Both the position numbers and the translations under genes were made by a program. 64,000 nucleotides of DNA from Crossiella sp. S99.2 (GTDB lineage Bacteria; Actinomycetota; Actinomycetes; Mycobacteriales; Pseudonocardiaceae). Below are positions 19,501 through 27,635 of this stretch, one piece after another (the first letter of the stretch is position 1; the number at the start of each line of letters is the position of its first letter). The stretch is taken from assembly GCF_023094165.1 (NCBI RefSeq), contig NZ_JALMDK010000003.1:62001-126000 (forward strand), written 5' to 3'. Under the pieces are notes generated by a model, which did no database searches, had not been told where the DNA came from, and worked only from the letters and a program-made list of their open reading frames with translations.

Positions 19501-20468
19501 CGTGGGAGAACGGCGAGTACGGCAGGCTCGCGGGTCTCACGGTGGGCACCGTGGCCGAGGTGATTCTGGGTACGAGGGGACTCGGCCCGGCGGTCAAGAC
19601 GCTGGACACCGCCGCGGATGCGGCCGCCAGCGCGGGGAAACGCGCCAAGCCGCCGTGCCACAGCTTTGTGCCAGGGACGCTGGTGTTGCTCGCGGATGGG
19701 ACTACTCGGGCGATTGAGGACCTGGTGCTCGGGGACACGGTGCTGGCGACCGATCCGGAGACCGGGCGTACCGAGGCACGGGAAGTCGTAGCGACGCTCA
19801 CCAGCGCGGGTTTGAAGAATCTGGTCGAGATCACTGTGGACACCGATGGCCCGAGCGGTGACGCGGTGGGCAAGGTCGTTGCGACGGACAAGCACCCGTT
19901 CTGGGTTGACGACCAGGGCCGTTGGACAGATGCGGCTGACTTGCGACCTGGCGATGCGGTACTTGACTCGCAAGGCGTGCGAGCCACAGTGGTTGGGGCT
20001 CAGTATCGGGCTGCCGTTCAGCGGGTGCACAACCTGACAGTGGATGGCATCCATACCTACTACGTTCTCGCGGCGAGTACGCCGATCTTGTCGCACAATG
20101 TCAACACCCCAAGTGGTTGTGGTCCAAACGGCGAACCAATTTATGACATCCCAGCGGGTTCCAGTGGCGGTTTCGGGGCTGGGCAGCGCATTTCTCCAGG
20201 TGATCTTCGGGATTACAACATTGGAGTCAATGCGGACCCGAGTCTTCCGACGCCGTTGTGCTCATATTGCAGACAGAATCCGGCTCAGGCGGTGGATCAC
20301 GTGCAGCCACGTGTTAGAGGCGGCGACCGGACTGATCTAAACCTGACGCCAGTCTGTAAGCATTGCAACAGCTCCAAGAGGGATAATGGTGCTCCGCTGA
20401 ATTTTCCGCCGAACTATCATGGTCCCTGGCCTCCGCCGCACTGGCCGCCGCACGTGCAAAGAAGGTAG
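13560..20468 (+). CDS. Secreted RHS-repeat polymorphic toxin with Hint and HNH nuclease tip
   Basis: This 2302-aa protein has, in order: a Sec signal peptide (about 1-34), an SpvB-like N-terminal region (about 255-345), many RHS/YD repeats (to about 1780), the RHS core signature GAREYDASLGRF...DPLMDLADP (about 1785-1835), a pretoxin linker, a Hint self-cleaving domain (Cys2033 to His-Asn 2179-2180) and a 122-aa C-terminal tip. The tip carries an HNH nuclease with CSYC (2234-2237), DH (2246-2247) and CKHC (2266-2269). This is the layout of contact-dependent polymorphic toxins: the shell encloses a nuclease released by Hint cleavage. The DUF4265 gene directly downstream is the likely immunity gene. 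Codon use turns AT-richer from the Hint region onward, consistent with tip replacement by recombination. Confidence 0.9.
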   Translation: MGRRTLFRRSTCVALGLVLFSTTVSAVAAPAAAPGQGVRPELQKDVSIPGGPVPVRPMPHSESDKKLVKSLPKPTWPANGAAEVVLPADMPPQGRAAEPQPSGIEHRKAGALPVAIGLVQRNQQARSAVESKVKVETFDQKATEKAGLNGVLLKVTDAGGAAGSTVSVQVDYGGFADAFGGDYGTRLRLVQLPGCVLTTPEKRECRVVTPVRTDNHASDRKVTARIPLDQSTVEGRSAGAAAGGSVLAATAAPKGSAGTYKATSLAPSGSWSAGSSSGDFGYSLPIRVPPAIGGAPPQVTLGYSSGSLDGRTSATNNQSSWAGDGWDLSPGGFIERRYKSCFEDKGGNQGSRETGDSCWVEDNATLVLGGTSSELVKDEANNRWRPKKDDGSYVELLKGATNGDNDGEHWKVTTTDGTQFFLGRNRLPGWTEGKDETNSTWTTPVYGNHDKEPCHVRNSYPESFCQQAWRWNLDYVVDRLGNVTTYYYDTEINHYSRDMSLDAPTKYVRAGNINRIEYGLRAGGVYQDAPMRIRFEPAERCVPEGAITCDPGQLNKDNAKSWPDVPFEQICDPGKECTGNYAPSFFSRKRLAKIVTELRKDNATGPQDYRPVDSWTLRHTFPAAGDGLAPALWLAGVTHTGHVDGTVAKPEVKFGGTSKANRVDATEGIPPLTRYRLTSITGEAGGHTEIKYTDADCRRADRMPAKPESNTQRCYPIWWAPPGAVDPILDWFHKYVVEVVVDDDRTGGSRPVTTAYRYKDNDAAWHYDDNEFAKPEHRTWSSWRGHGEIRTISGDPGTTQSITDTFYLRGMDGDFQPGGKRKVSVLDSEKRPTVDHDLLQGQVLEAIQYNEGKAVAGSINVPELKGPTATHGDDQSFIVNIGAVRHRTLLGDGTWRRTSTTTSFDKFGIAEMVEESGDLAVTGDERCTRTSYARNEGNWVLGLASRVHTVALPCAAGTGKPGDLVSDVRSRYDNKDFGVAVTSGLVTATERWDGTKYQQLTATSYDVYGRSTEAVDVKGVRSRTSYSPAEGKPVKEITVTNPLGHQNKRILEPAWGTPVAEIGANGERSDLKHDPLGRVLKVWTPIRPKLANPDKPSTEFSYELRTDGPTVVTTKAIRENGSYSESYKLYDGLLRERQAQHQATETGRIITDTWHDSRGLVVRTNGAYHNEHPVSKALHGVKDNLIPNQNTTEYDGLGRVTASVQRKHDEPLWQTTTRYEGDRTHVTPPAGGVATTVISDARGQIVERRQYHGGQPTGGYDAMTYGYTTFGELTKVTDAAGNVWEYKFDQLGRKTEDHDPDRGRTIYRYDQYDRLAATTDARQKTLSYRYDDVNRKRALHEETASGPVLQAEWTYDTLKKGLPTSSTRYIGGQAYTTRVGKYDDTGRPLSTVVNIPAQEGKLAGDYTFRTEYKPVTGQVGATILPEAGGLPLERITHSYNDIGMPTETSGINTYAQEHLYTAFGETRGVTLGEGANVAFLTNFYDPSTHRLERSVLDRNAKPGSRMADRNYTYDPVGNITRIADVPEGGKWDTQCFRYDHLRRMTKAFTPGTGDCRTDPRQVGELGGAAPYWSDFGYDVVGNRTSETQHTAQGPVTRRFQHPDPTKPQPHTVRGVTREGPNGTAKDEFTYDATGNTATRKVSGSLQTMDWTAEGRLAKVTEADGKSSTYEYGPDGGRLLKREPGRTTLYLPGTELSLPDNGEVTAKRYYSHGGATVAVRGSVSGLSLMFNDHQGTSGVSVNATTLAVDKRYQDPFGIPRGTEPGSWPDDKGFVGGTRDATGLTHIGAREYDASLGRFISVDPLMDLADPQQMHGYSYANGNPVTFSDPSGLAMDCRPNCYEGGVNHNVVTPPGVSRAQRVAGENTRIARSQRNARYRPGDAAPSPSPSPKTIRMMVYKPKPESFWDHTLDFVEGVGEVAVNAVQGVYAVATAAADCGMGAGSGSVAAIGGTTCSQMAEGVVAMIEDPGKVIDTMIEPFKMAWENGEYGRLAGLTVGTVAEVILGTRGLGPAVKTLDTAADAAASAGKRAKPPCHSFVPGTLVLLADGTTRAIEDLVLGDTVLATDPETGRTEAREVVATLTSAGLKNLVEITVDTDGPSGDAVGKVVATDKHPFWVDDQGRWTDAADLRPGDAVLDSQGVRATVVGAQYRAAVQRVHNLTVDGIHTYYVLAASTPILSHNVNTPSGCGPNGEPIYDIPAGSSGGFGAGQRISPGDLRDYNIGVNADPSLPTPLCSYCRQNPAQAVDHVQPRVRGGDRTDLNLTPVCKHCNSSKRDNGAPLNFPPNYHGPWPPPHWPPHVQRR

Positions 20469-20506
20469 CTTAATGACTGGGGTGTGGATCTGTTGCGACG
20501 GTCCAG

Positions 20507-20512
20507 TATAGT
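20507..20512 (+). promoter_or_regulatory. Candidate -10 element for the DUF4265 gene
   Basis: TATAGT lies 37 bp before the DUF4265 ATG and after the RHS stop. A separate promoter would let the presumed immunity gene be expressed without the toxin. No good -35 is visible. Confidence 0.35.
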
Positions 20513-20548
20513 GACAGATCTGCACCCCTGGCACTGTGAGAGGTATTG

Positions 20549-21055
20549 ATGAGCCCGGATATCGCCTATATCGTGCATGATGACCCTGCTAATAGGCCTG
20601 AGCAGGGGTATGCGGCGATGGTTGACCTGGCCCCGTTCGGCTTCGCGGGAATGATGGAGCAGCTTTGGCTTCGCCCTGTCGGTGATGGTGAGTATGAAGT
20701 CTGTTGCCTTCCTTTCAGGGTTTACGGACTTTCGTTGGGAGATATTGTTTCCCTTGACGAGGACGGTAAGCATGTAGTGCGACTGGTGCGCGCTTCTGGG
20801 AATCGAATTCTGCGGATATTTTTCCCCGTGTCGGTGGTAGATTCACTCTTCCAGTCCGGCCGGGGGCAGGTTCTGTCCGTGTTGGCCGAGTCTGGGGCGG
20901 TTGCTGAGTGGAGTGGCGACCGTCATGTTGCCGTGCATGTTCCAGTGGGCGAGTCGGCGCAATTCCTTTGGGCAACTGTTCAGAATCTCGGAGACATTGT
21001 CCGCTGGGAATGGGCCGAGGTTGAAGAATTTCGGTCCGGTGAGCATTCGGTGTAG
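20549..21055 (+). CDS. DUF4265 protein, probable immunity to the RHS nuclease tip
   Basis: This 168-aa cytoplasmic protein has no signal peptide. The segment EYEVCCLPFRVYGLSLGDIV (residues about 49-68) is the DUF4265 signature. The gene starts 80 bp after the RHS toxin stop, with GAGAGG upstream of ATG 20549. In polymorphic toxin loci the first gene after the toxin tip usually encodes its immunity protein, so neutralising the HNH nuclease is inferred from position. Base composition is AT-richer than the surrounding genome, like the toxin tip. Biochemistry of the family is not known to me. Confidence 0.75.
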   Translation: MSPDIAYIVHDDPANRPEQGYAAMVDLAPFGFAGMMEQLWLRPVGDGEYEVCCLPFRVYGLSLGDIVSLDEDGKHVVRLVRASGNRILRIFFPVSVVDSLFQSGRGQVLSVLAESGAVAEWSGDRHVAVHVPVGESAQFLWATVQNLGDIVRWEWAEVEEFRSGEHSV

Positions 21056-21083
21056 TGCAGTTAGGTGTCTGTGTAGCCTGAGT

Positions 21084-21506
21084 CAGCGGGTTTCTTACAT
21101 CGTGACGTACTATGTGGTGACTGGTACCACGTCGGTGCTGGTGCACAACTATGGTGGGGCGGTTCAAGGGCATCCGACAAAGTGTAATTGTGCGTCGAAT
21201 GGGGTGCCGGATGTTCGAAACGGGTCTCTGGCAGGGAGTGTCCACCCGAAGACTGGTATTCCCTTCGATAACAACGGGCTCCCCGACTTCTCAAGTATTC
21301 GGCATCCTTGTGTGGCTGACGTTCGGACCAACCTGACGGGTAACCGTACAAGAGATGAGACTCTTGCTAATCGGGCAGCCAGATTAAGTGGCACTCCAGC
21401 CGGCTACACTTGGAATCATTACCAAGATGCTGGCCTGATGCAAATCGTTGAGAGAGGGCCGCATAGGCTAACGGGGCACACCAGCGGGTTCTCTGGAGGT
21501 AGGTAG
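21084..21506 (+). pseudogene. Displaced RHS toxin tip: Hint remnant plus WHH-like nuclease
   Basis: The frame reads QRVSYIVTYYVVTGTTSVLVHN, the end of a Hint domain. This parallels QRV...HTYYVLAASTPILSHN of the full-length RHS protein, with a short internal loss. About 115 residues of a different toxin tip follow and end in YTWNHYQDAGLMQIVERGPH...GHTSGF. That matches the WHH branch of the HNH/EndoVII nucleases, with Asn replacing the first His. No start codon or ribosome site of its own is evident; the open frame extends upstream only as a shadow of DUF4265. It is best read as an orphan cassette left after, or stored for, tip switching. It ends 3 bp before the SUKH gene. Confidence 0.75.
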
Positions 21507-21509
21507 ATC

Positions 21510-22022
21510 ATGACTGGACTCTTCGAGGATGATGACTACTACACGGGCCCACCCTTGGAAGCCGACATGATACGTAGGGCTGAGGATGACCTGGGTGCAC
21601 GCCTGCCCAGTAGCTACGTTGAGGTGCTGTACCAGCGTAACGGCGGAGTCCCTCGTAGTCGTTGCTGTCCTACGGAGTTCGGGACTTCCTGGGCTCCTGA
21701 CCACATTCAGATCAGCGCAATTCTTGGCATAGAGGGCGAGTGGGGAATCAACTCCTCGTCCGGCCAGGGGAGTCCCGATATGATTGCCGAGTGGGGTTAA
21801 CCGGAAATCGGCGTTGTCATTTGCGATACCCCCTCGGCTGGTCATGACACGGTGATGCTCGACTACTCAGAATCTGGTCCTGATGGCGAGCCGGCTGTTG
21901 TATACGTCGATGAGGATCGAGTCCCACGTCGAATCGCAGGATCCTTTGAGGAATTCCTGACACGGCTAGTGGATTGCGGCCGCTTTGCAAACGAAGCGAG
22001 CGAAAAGAGCGAGACCATTTGA
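21510..22022 (+). pseudogene. SMI1/KNR4 (SUKH) immunity gene broken by in-frame TAA
   Basis: ATG 21510 with GGAGG upstream opens a SUKH-superfamily protein. It contains EDDLGARLPSSYVEVLYQRNGG near the N-terminus and a later DMIAEWG segment. A TAA at 21798-21800 stops it at residue 96. The same frame continues with PEIGVVICDTPSAGHDTVML and on to SFEEFLTRLVDCGRF, ending at TGA 22020-22022, for 170 codons in total. Relatives have Tyr (TAT/TAC) at the stop position (EWGYP-x-IG), so a single-base nonsense change is the simplest explanation. It is placed right after the orphan WHH-like tip and is therefore its likely former immunity gene. Confidence 0.85.
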
Positions 22023-22029
22023 GTAGCAG

Positions 22030-22067
22030 ATGAGCGGGCATCCGTAGTTTGACGGGTGCCCGCTCAT
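22030..22067 (+). terminator. Terminator after the SUKH pseudogene
   Basis: A 16-bp stem (one G-T wobble) pairs ATGAGCGGGCATCCGT with ACGGGTGCCCGCTCAT across a 6-nt loop, followed by TTCT. It starts 8 bp after the pseudogene's terminal TGA. Confidence 0.85.
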
Positions 22068-22159
22068 TTCTGGGTCTGGTCGCCTCTGTGGCAACTGTTC
22101 GGCACGCCCGGAAACCTGGGTCGAGCGCTCGGTGTACAGAGTCGGTCGTCGGCTGGTTA

Positions 22160-22876
22160 ATGGACAAGGACGGCTTCTTATCCTCTGGAGTATGGCAAGG
22201 TGGAAGGAGAAAGAATCCAGGCATCTATGGACGGCAATGTCTTCCTGCCGTTTCGTCAAAACGCTACGTGAGGACAGACATTCTGTCGACTCGACCTGGG
22301 GAAACAAGGGAGTCGAGTGGTCGACTAGTTTTCAGTGGTCGAGGTGAAATTTGGTACGCTAGGCACTACGATGATGGATTCGCGCAAATTGAGGGCCGTG
22401 CTGTGGTTGTTAGAGAGTCGGGTAGCGCAAGCTTGTGGGTAGACCTTGAGGCGAGTCTGCCGTGGCTGGGGTCCCGTCCGTATCTCGTCGACACTGCCGA
22501 CGGCGGTCGTTTGATCGAAGCTTTGCCTGGGTTCGGCTTCCATGTTTTCGTGGCTGAGGTCCCCGATAGACACACAAACATCGAGAGGGCTCTACTTGTT
22601 GAGCTAAGTAGGGTGTTGGGATTTTCTGAACTGGGTGCCGGAAGTTGGGCAGCTTATAGTGGTCGACTTTGGGATCTGCAGCGCTCGGAGGATCGAGGTC
22701 CGATTGCCATCGTGATCAACGGGCTTGATGATGCTCTGACTGGAGATCTGCATGCCTTCGTCAGGTGTGTCCATTTCTTATTGTCCATGACGGAAGGTGT
22801 CGGGCTTGAGCACGAGAGTGCAGATAGGCAGATTGAGTACTTCTTCGTTGGAAACTGGGCACCGACGAAGTCATAG
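22160..22876 (+). CDS. Barstar-like protein, probable immunity gene
   Basis: The C-terminal half resembles barstar-type immunity proteins: WAAYSGRLWDLQ, IAIVINGLDDAL, FVRCVHFLLSMTEGVGL and RQIEYFFVGNW occur in family order. Barstar-like proteins inhibit secreted RNases. A domain before it (IWYARHYDDGFAQIEGRAVV...) is not recognised. The start is uncertain: ATG 22160 lies beyond the upstream terminator but lacks a ribosome site. GTG 22268 is an alternative. An AAGGAGA-preceded ATG at 22227 is in another frame and soon stops, so the 5' end may be frameshifted. No cognate RNase toxin is in the window. Confidence 0.65.
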   Translation: MDKDGFLSSGVWQGGRRKNPGIYGRQCLPAVSSKRYVRTDILSTRPGETRESSGRLVFSGRGEIWYARHYDDGFAQIEGRAVVVRESGSASLWVDLEASLPWLGSRPYLVDTADGGRLIEALPGFGFHVFVAEVPDRHTNIERALLVELSRVLGFSELGAGSWAAYSGRLWDLQRSEDRGPIAIVINGLDDALTGDLHAFVRCVHFLLSMTEGVGLEHESADRQIEYFFVGNWAPTKS

Positions 22877-22911
22877 CCTCACGTTCGAGGCCGACCTGGT
22901 GTGAGCAGCGA

Positions 22912-22947
22912 CCGATGCCCGTACTCCTTGCCGAGTACGGGCATCGG
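22912..22947 (+). terminator. Terminator after the barstar-like gene
   Basis: A perfect 15-bp stem, CCGATGCCCGTACTC/GAGTACGGGCATCGG, has a 6-nt loop. It starts 36 bp after the barstar-like stop and closes the toxin/immunity array. Confidence 0.85.
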
Positions 22948-22990
22948 GTTGTCGGCTCCTGGCTTCCTGATGGGCAAAGTGGAAGCTGGG

Positions 22991-23488
22991 TCAGCCGCTC
23001 TCGTACATCGTGACCAGCACCCCGTACCCCGTCTCCCCGTCACCCGCATCCCGCAACGAATCCACCAGCCCCTCCAGCCGCCCCCGGAACTCCGCCGCCT
23101 GCTCGGCCGTCAACCGCAGGTGCCGCACCGTCAGCATCGGATCCGGTGACCTCACCACCTCCTCCGCCACCGCGTGCAGCAACGCCGTCGTCGGCCCCGC
23201 CAGCCCGTCCGGCACCTCCAGCCGCCGCGCCGAGCGCTGGTAGTACTGCTCGGTCCCGCCCCGGACCTGCCGGGTCTCCACGATCCGCACCATGCCGGCC
23301 TCCCGCAGCACCTTCAGATGGTGCGCCACGCTGCCCTTGGCCACCGACAGCGACCCGGCCAGCTGGCTGATCGTCGCCGGGGTCTGTACGAGCGCGAACA
23401 GCAGGCGCTGGCGAAGTGGGTGGGCCATGGCTTTGAACTGGGCTGGGGTGGATACCGCCAGCACCTCGTCCTGGGGGAGGCGGGGCAC
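22991..23488 (-). CDS. ArsR-type winged-helix regulator
   Basis: This 165-aa protein has an N-terminal winged helix (residues about 12-85) with FKAMAHPLRQRLL, SVAKGSVAHHLKVLREAGMV and a wing RQVRGGTEQYYQ. This is the ArsR/SmtB-like fold often seen in actinobacteria without metal-binding cysteines. The C-terminal half is helical and may bind a ligand or dimerise. It is divergent from the S41 peptidase gene with only 59 bp between their preferred starts, so it probably controls that gene and itself. Confidence 0.8.
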   Translation of the reverse strand: MPRLPQDEVLAVSTPAQFKAMAHPLRQRLLFALVQTPATISQLAGSLSVAKGSVAHHLKVLREAGMVRIVETRQVRGGTEQYYQRSARRLEVPDGLAGPTTALLHAVAEEVVRSPDPMLTVRHLRLTAEQAAEFRGRLEGLVDSLRDAGDGETGYGVLVTMYESG

Positions 23489-23509
23489 GGGGGAAAGTGT
23501 CTAATGTTC

Positions 23510-23539
23510 TTGACGCTTTGTCGAGGGGGCTGGTTCACT
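23510..23539 (+). promoter_or_regulatory. Candidate promoter for a leaderless S41 peptidase transcript
   Basis: TTGACG (23510-23515) and TTCACT (23534-23539) are separated by 18 bp. Transcription would start near 23546-23548, at the GTG chosen for the S41 peptidase. This would give a leaderless mRNA, common in actinobacteria and consistent with the absence of a Shine-Dalgarno site. Confidence 0.45.
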
Positions 23540-23547
23540 CCCGGGCC

Positions 23548-24471
23548 GTGGAGACCAATGAGATTCATCGGATCGTGGCCGAGACCGCTCGGCTTGTGGC
23601 GCGGAACTACGTGTTCGCCGAGGTGGGGCAGGCGGCGAGTGAACGGCTGACCGGCAATCTCGCGGCGGGGCGGTATGACGACGTGGACGGCGCCGAAGGG
23701 CTCGCGGCGGCGGTCACCAGGGACCTCCAGGCAGGCAACCAGGACCTGCATCTGCGGTTGTTGCATCACGGGGAGGAGTTGCCCGCGGAACCGGGGGAGT
23801 TGTTCGAGGTGGTGGTCCGGCGGGAGGCGGAGCGGACCATGGGTGGCGTGCTGGGGGTGCGGTTGTTGCCGGGGGTGGTGGGGCATGTGGAGTTGGGGCC
23901 GTTGCTGATGGATCCGGGGATCAGGGCGGAGGAGTTGGTGGCGGCGATGAATCTGGTCGCGGGGACGCGGGGGTTGTTGCTGGATCTGCGTGGGGTTCGG
24001 GGTGGGTCGCCGGACGGGGTGGCGTTGGTGTGCAGTTACCTGTTGGACGAGCGGACGCACCTGAACTCGATGCACGAGCGGGCGGGGGACCGGATCACCC
24101 AGTCCTGGACGTTGCCGCATGTGCCGGGGCCGCGGTTCGGTGGCGTGAAACCCGTTGTGGTGCTGACCGGTTCGGCGACCTTCTCCGGCGGGGAGGAGCT
24201 GGCCTATGACCTCAAGCACCTGGGGCGGGCGACCGTGGTGGGCGAGCGTACGCGTGGCGGCGCGCACCCTCGGGAGGGTTTCCGGGTGCATCCGCACCTG
24301 GAGGTGACCGTGCCGGTCGCCCGTGCGGTCAACCCGGTCACCGGGACGAACTGGGAAGGGGTTGGCGTGCTCCCGGATGTCGAGACCAGCGCCGAGGACG
24401 CCTTCGCGACCGGACTGGAACTGCTTCAGGCCGCGTCGTCGCCCGCCGCCTCCCGTGGATCGCTGCCCTGA
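23548..24471 (+). CDS. S41-family peptidase (IRBP-like)
   Basis: This 307-aa protein has an N-terminal helical S41_N domain (VETNEIHRIVAETARLV onward) and an S41 core. GLLLDLRGVRGGSPDGVAL and VVVLTGSATFSGGEELAY contain the expected serine, and GERTRGGAHP follows. No signal peptide or PDZ domain is seen, so it may act in the cytoplasm or be exported another way. GTG 23548 is preferred because of the promoter placement; GTG 23497 would add 17 residues. Its 3' end overlaps the convergent ROK gene by 46 bp. Confidence 0.78.
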   Translation: METNEIHRIVAETARLVARNYVFAEVGQAASERLTGNLAAGRYDDVDGAEGLAAAVTRDLQAGNQDLHLRLLHHGEELPAEPGELFEVVVRREAERTMGGVLGVRLLPGVVGHVELGPLLMDPGIRAEELVAAMNLVAGTRGLLLDLRGVRGGSPDGVALVCSYLLDERTHLNSMHERAGDRITQSWTLPHVPGPRFGGVKPVVVLTGSATFSGGEELAYDLKHLGRATVVGERTRGGAHPREGFRVHPHLEVTVPVARAVNPVTGTNWEGVGVLPDVETSAEDAFATGLELLQAASSPAASRGSLP

Positions 24472-25655
24472 TCCAGCATCGCGGCCACCGGCAGGGTGGC
24501 CGCGCCGACCGCCACCGCGTCGGGGCCCAGCTGGCCGACCTCGATCGTGGTCTGGCCGTAGGGATGCCGCAGCGCGTGCGCGGCGGTGGACTGCTCGATC
24601 AACGGCAGTAGCGCCGCGCCCAGGGACAGGCCGGCCCAGCCGCCGAGCACGATGCGCTCGGGGTTGAACAGGTTGACCAGGTTCGCGATGCCCGCGCCCA
24701 GGTAGCCCGCGGTCTCCTCCAGGACCTTGGCCGCGGTGCGGGAGCGTTCGGCCGCGGTGAGCAGGGCGGCCAGGCTGCTCTGCTCATCCGCGCCGGGCAC
24801 CGCGCGGCCGCCCCTGGCCTTGCGGTAGCGCTCCAGGATCGCCTCGGCGCCGACGTAGGCCTCCAGGCAACCCCTTGCCCCGCAACGGCATTCCAGGCCG
24901 TTGTAGACGATGGTGGTGTGGCCCCACTCGCCCGCGCTGGAGGTGGAACCGCGGTAGGTGGCGCCGTCGGTGATCACCGCCGCGCCGACGCCGGAGCCCA
25001 GCAGCGCGATCACCGCGTGCCGGGCGCCCTTGCCCGCACCGAACCACAGCTCGGCCTGGCCCTGGGTCTTGGCGCCGTTGTCGATGAACAGCGGCAGCTC
25101 GACCCCCTTGGCGCGCAACAGGTTCACCAGCTCCACGCCGTCCCAGCCGATGGTCTGGGCGTGCACCCGCAGGGTGCTGCCCTGCTCCACCGTGCCGGGC
25201 ACCCCGATGCCCACGCCGAGCATGCTCGACGCGCCGACCCCGGCCGCCGCCATCACCTCGCGCAGGCCGGAGACCACCTGGGTGACCACCGCGGCCGGAC
25301 GTGGCCGGGAGGACGGCAGTGCGTGGTCCACCGCCGCCAGCCTGGTCATCGCCAGGTCGAACAGTTCGACTTTTACCCCGGTCTCGCCGACGTCGATGCC
25401 CACCACATGGGCGTATTCCGGGTCCACCCGGAGCAACACCCGTGGCCTGCCGCCGTCGGACTCGACCAGTCCCGCCTCGACGATGAGCCGCTCCTCCGCC
25501 AGCTCCGCGGTGACGTTGCTGACCGTGGCCGCACTCAGACCGGTCTGCTGGCTCAGCTCCTGACGGCTGAGCGGACCGTCGAAGAACAGCTTGGACAGCA
25601 GCATCGACCGGTTGCTGCGGCGCAGATCCCGCACCGTGGAACGTCGTGCCGTCAT
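24426..25655 (-). CDS. ROK-family transcriptional regulator
   Basis: This 409-aa protein has an N-terminal winged helix (residues about 8-70, LSRQELSQQTGLSAATVSN) and a ROK sugar-kinase-like domain. The domain shows VGIDVGETGVK, the CRCGARGCLEAY zinc/ROK signature and GVGIGVPGTV. Such proteins repress sugar transport and catabolism genes and respond to sugars. The ATG at 25655 is chosen at the MTARRSTVRDLRRSNR segment, with GGGAGGGGGG upstream. It is divergent from the Opp-type sugar ABC operon (284 bp away), which it probably regulates. Confidence 0.88.
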   Translation of the reverse strand: MTARRSTVRDLRRSNRSMLLSKLFFDGPLSRQELSQQTGLSAATVSNVTAELAEERLIVEAGLVESDGGRPRVLLRVDPEYAHVVGIDVGETGVKVELFDLAMTRLAAVDHALPSSRPRPAAVVTQVVSGLREVMAAAGVGASSMLGVGIGVPGTVEQGSTLRVHAQTIGWDGVELVNLLRAKGVELPLFIDNGAKTQGQAELWFGAGKGARHAVIALLGSGVGAAVITDGATYRGSTSSAGEWGHTTIVYNGLECRCGARGCLEAYVGAEAILERYRKARGGRAVPGADEQSSLAALLTAAERSRTAAKVLEETAGYLGAGIANLVNLFNPERIVLGGWAGLSLGAALLPLIEQSTAAHALRHPYGQTTIEVGQLGPDAVAVGAATLPVAAMLDQGSDPREAAGDDAA

Positions 25656-25797
25656 GATGACTTCATCCCCCCCTCCCGCACCTGGGCCGTGACCATTTGT
25701 CACGACATGAACCAAGTATGTGAACAACCTCTGCGCCCAGTGTGGGCCAAACGGGGAACTCCCGCGCCCAGGCACGCCGTCCTGCTTACTTCATGGC

Positions 25798-25837
25798 TTA
25801 AATTTAGACGGGATACGTTATGTTCTCGTTATTGACG
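25798..25837 (+). promoter_or_regulatory. AT-rich region with candidate ROK operator and -35
   Basis: TTAAATTTAG (25798-25807) stands out as an AT-rich patch. ROK regulators often bind AT-rich TTTA/TAAA-type sites. TTGACG at 25832-25837 could be a -35 for the ABC operon, though no strong -10 is seen. Confidence 0.35.
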
Positions 25838-25881
25838 TGGCCGGGTGCGGCCGGTTGACTCCTCGCACAAGCTGACCTGCG

Positions 25882-25891
25882 AGAGCGCTCT
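25882..25891. promoter_or_regulatory. LacI-type operator palindrome AGAGCGCTCT
   Basis: A perfect 10-bp palindrome lies 48 bp upstream of the lipoprotein ATG. The core GAGCGCTC matches LacI-family (CebR-like) operators of actinobacteria. A longer copy, GAGAGCGCTCTC, lies before the GH3 gene, implying co-regulation. Confidence 0.6.
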
Positions 25892-25939
25892 ACCACTGGC
25901 GGGCAACGGCTTACCGCCACCGACGTCGAAGGAGGTCCC

Positions 25940-27601
<1,662 letters not shown>

Positions 27602-27635
27602 GCGGCGCCTGGGAAGGACAGGAGGACTCACGGGG

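Noticed and set aside
15981-20096. Antisense 1371-aa open frame opposite the RHS gene
   Set aside because: It is a shadow caused by GC-rich codon bias; it has no domain, signal or ribosome site, while the plus strand carries clear RHS repeats.
20901-21083. Upstream extension of the orphan toxin tip frame to 20901
   Set aside because: It lies inside the DUF4265 gene in another frame and has no Hint or toxin similarity before 21084.
22049-22159. Longer start for the barstar-like protein at 22049
   Set aside because: It would place the start inside the terminator hairpin of the preceding gene and adds sequence without family resemblance.
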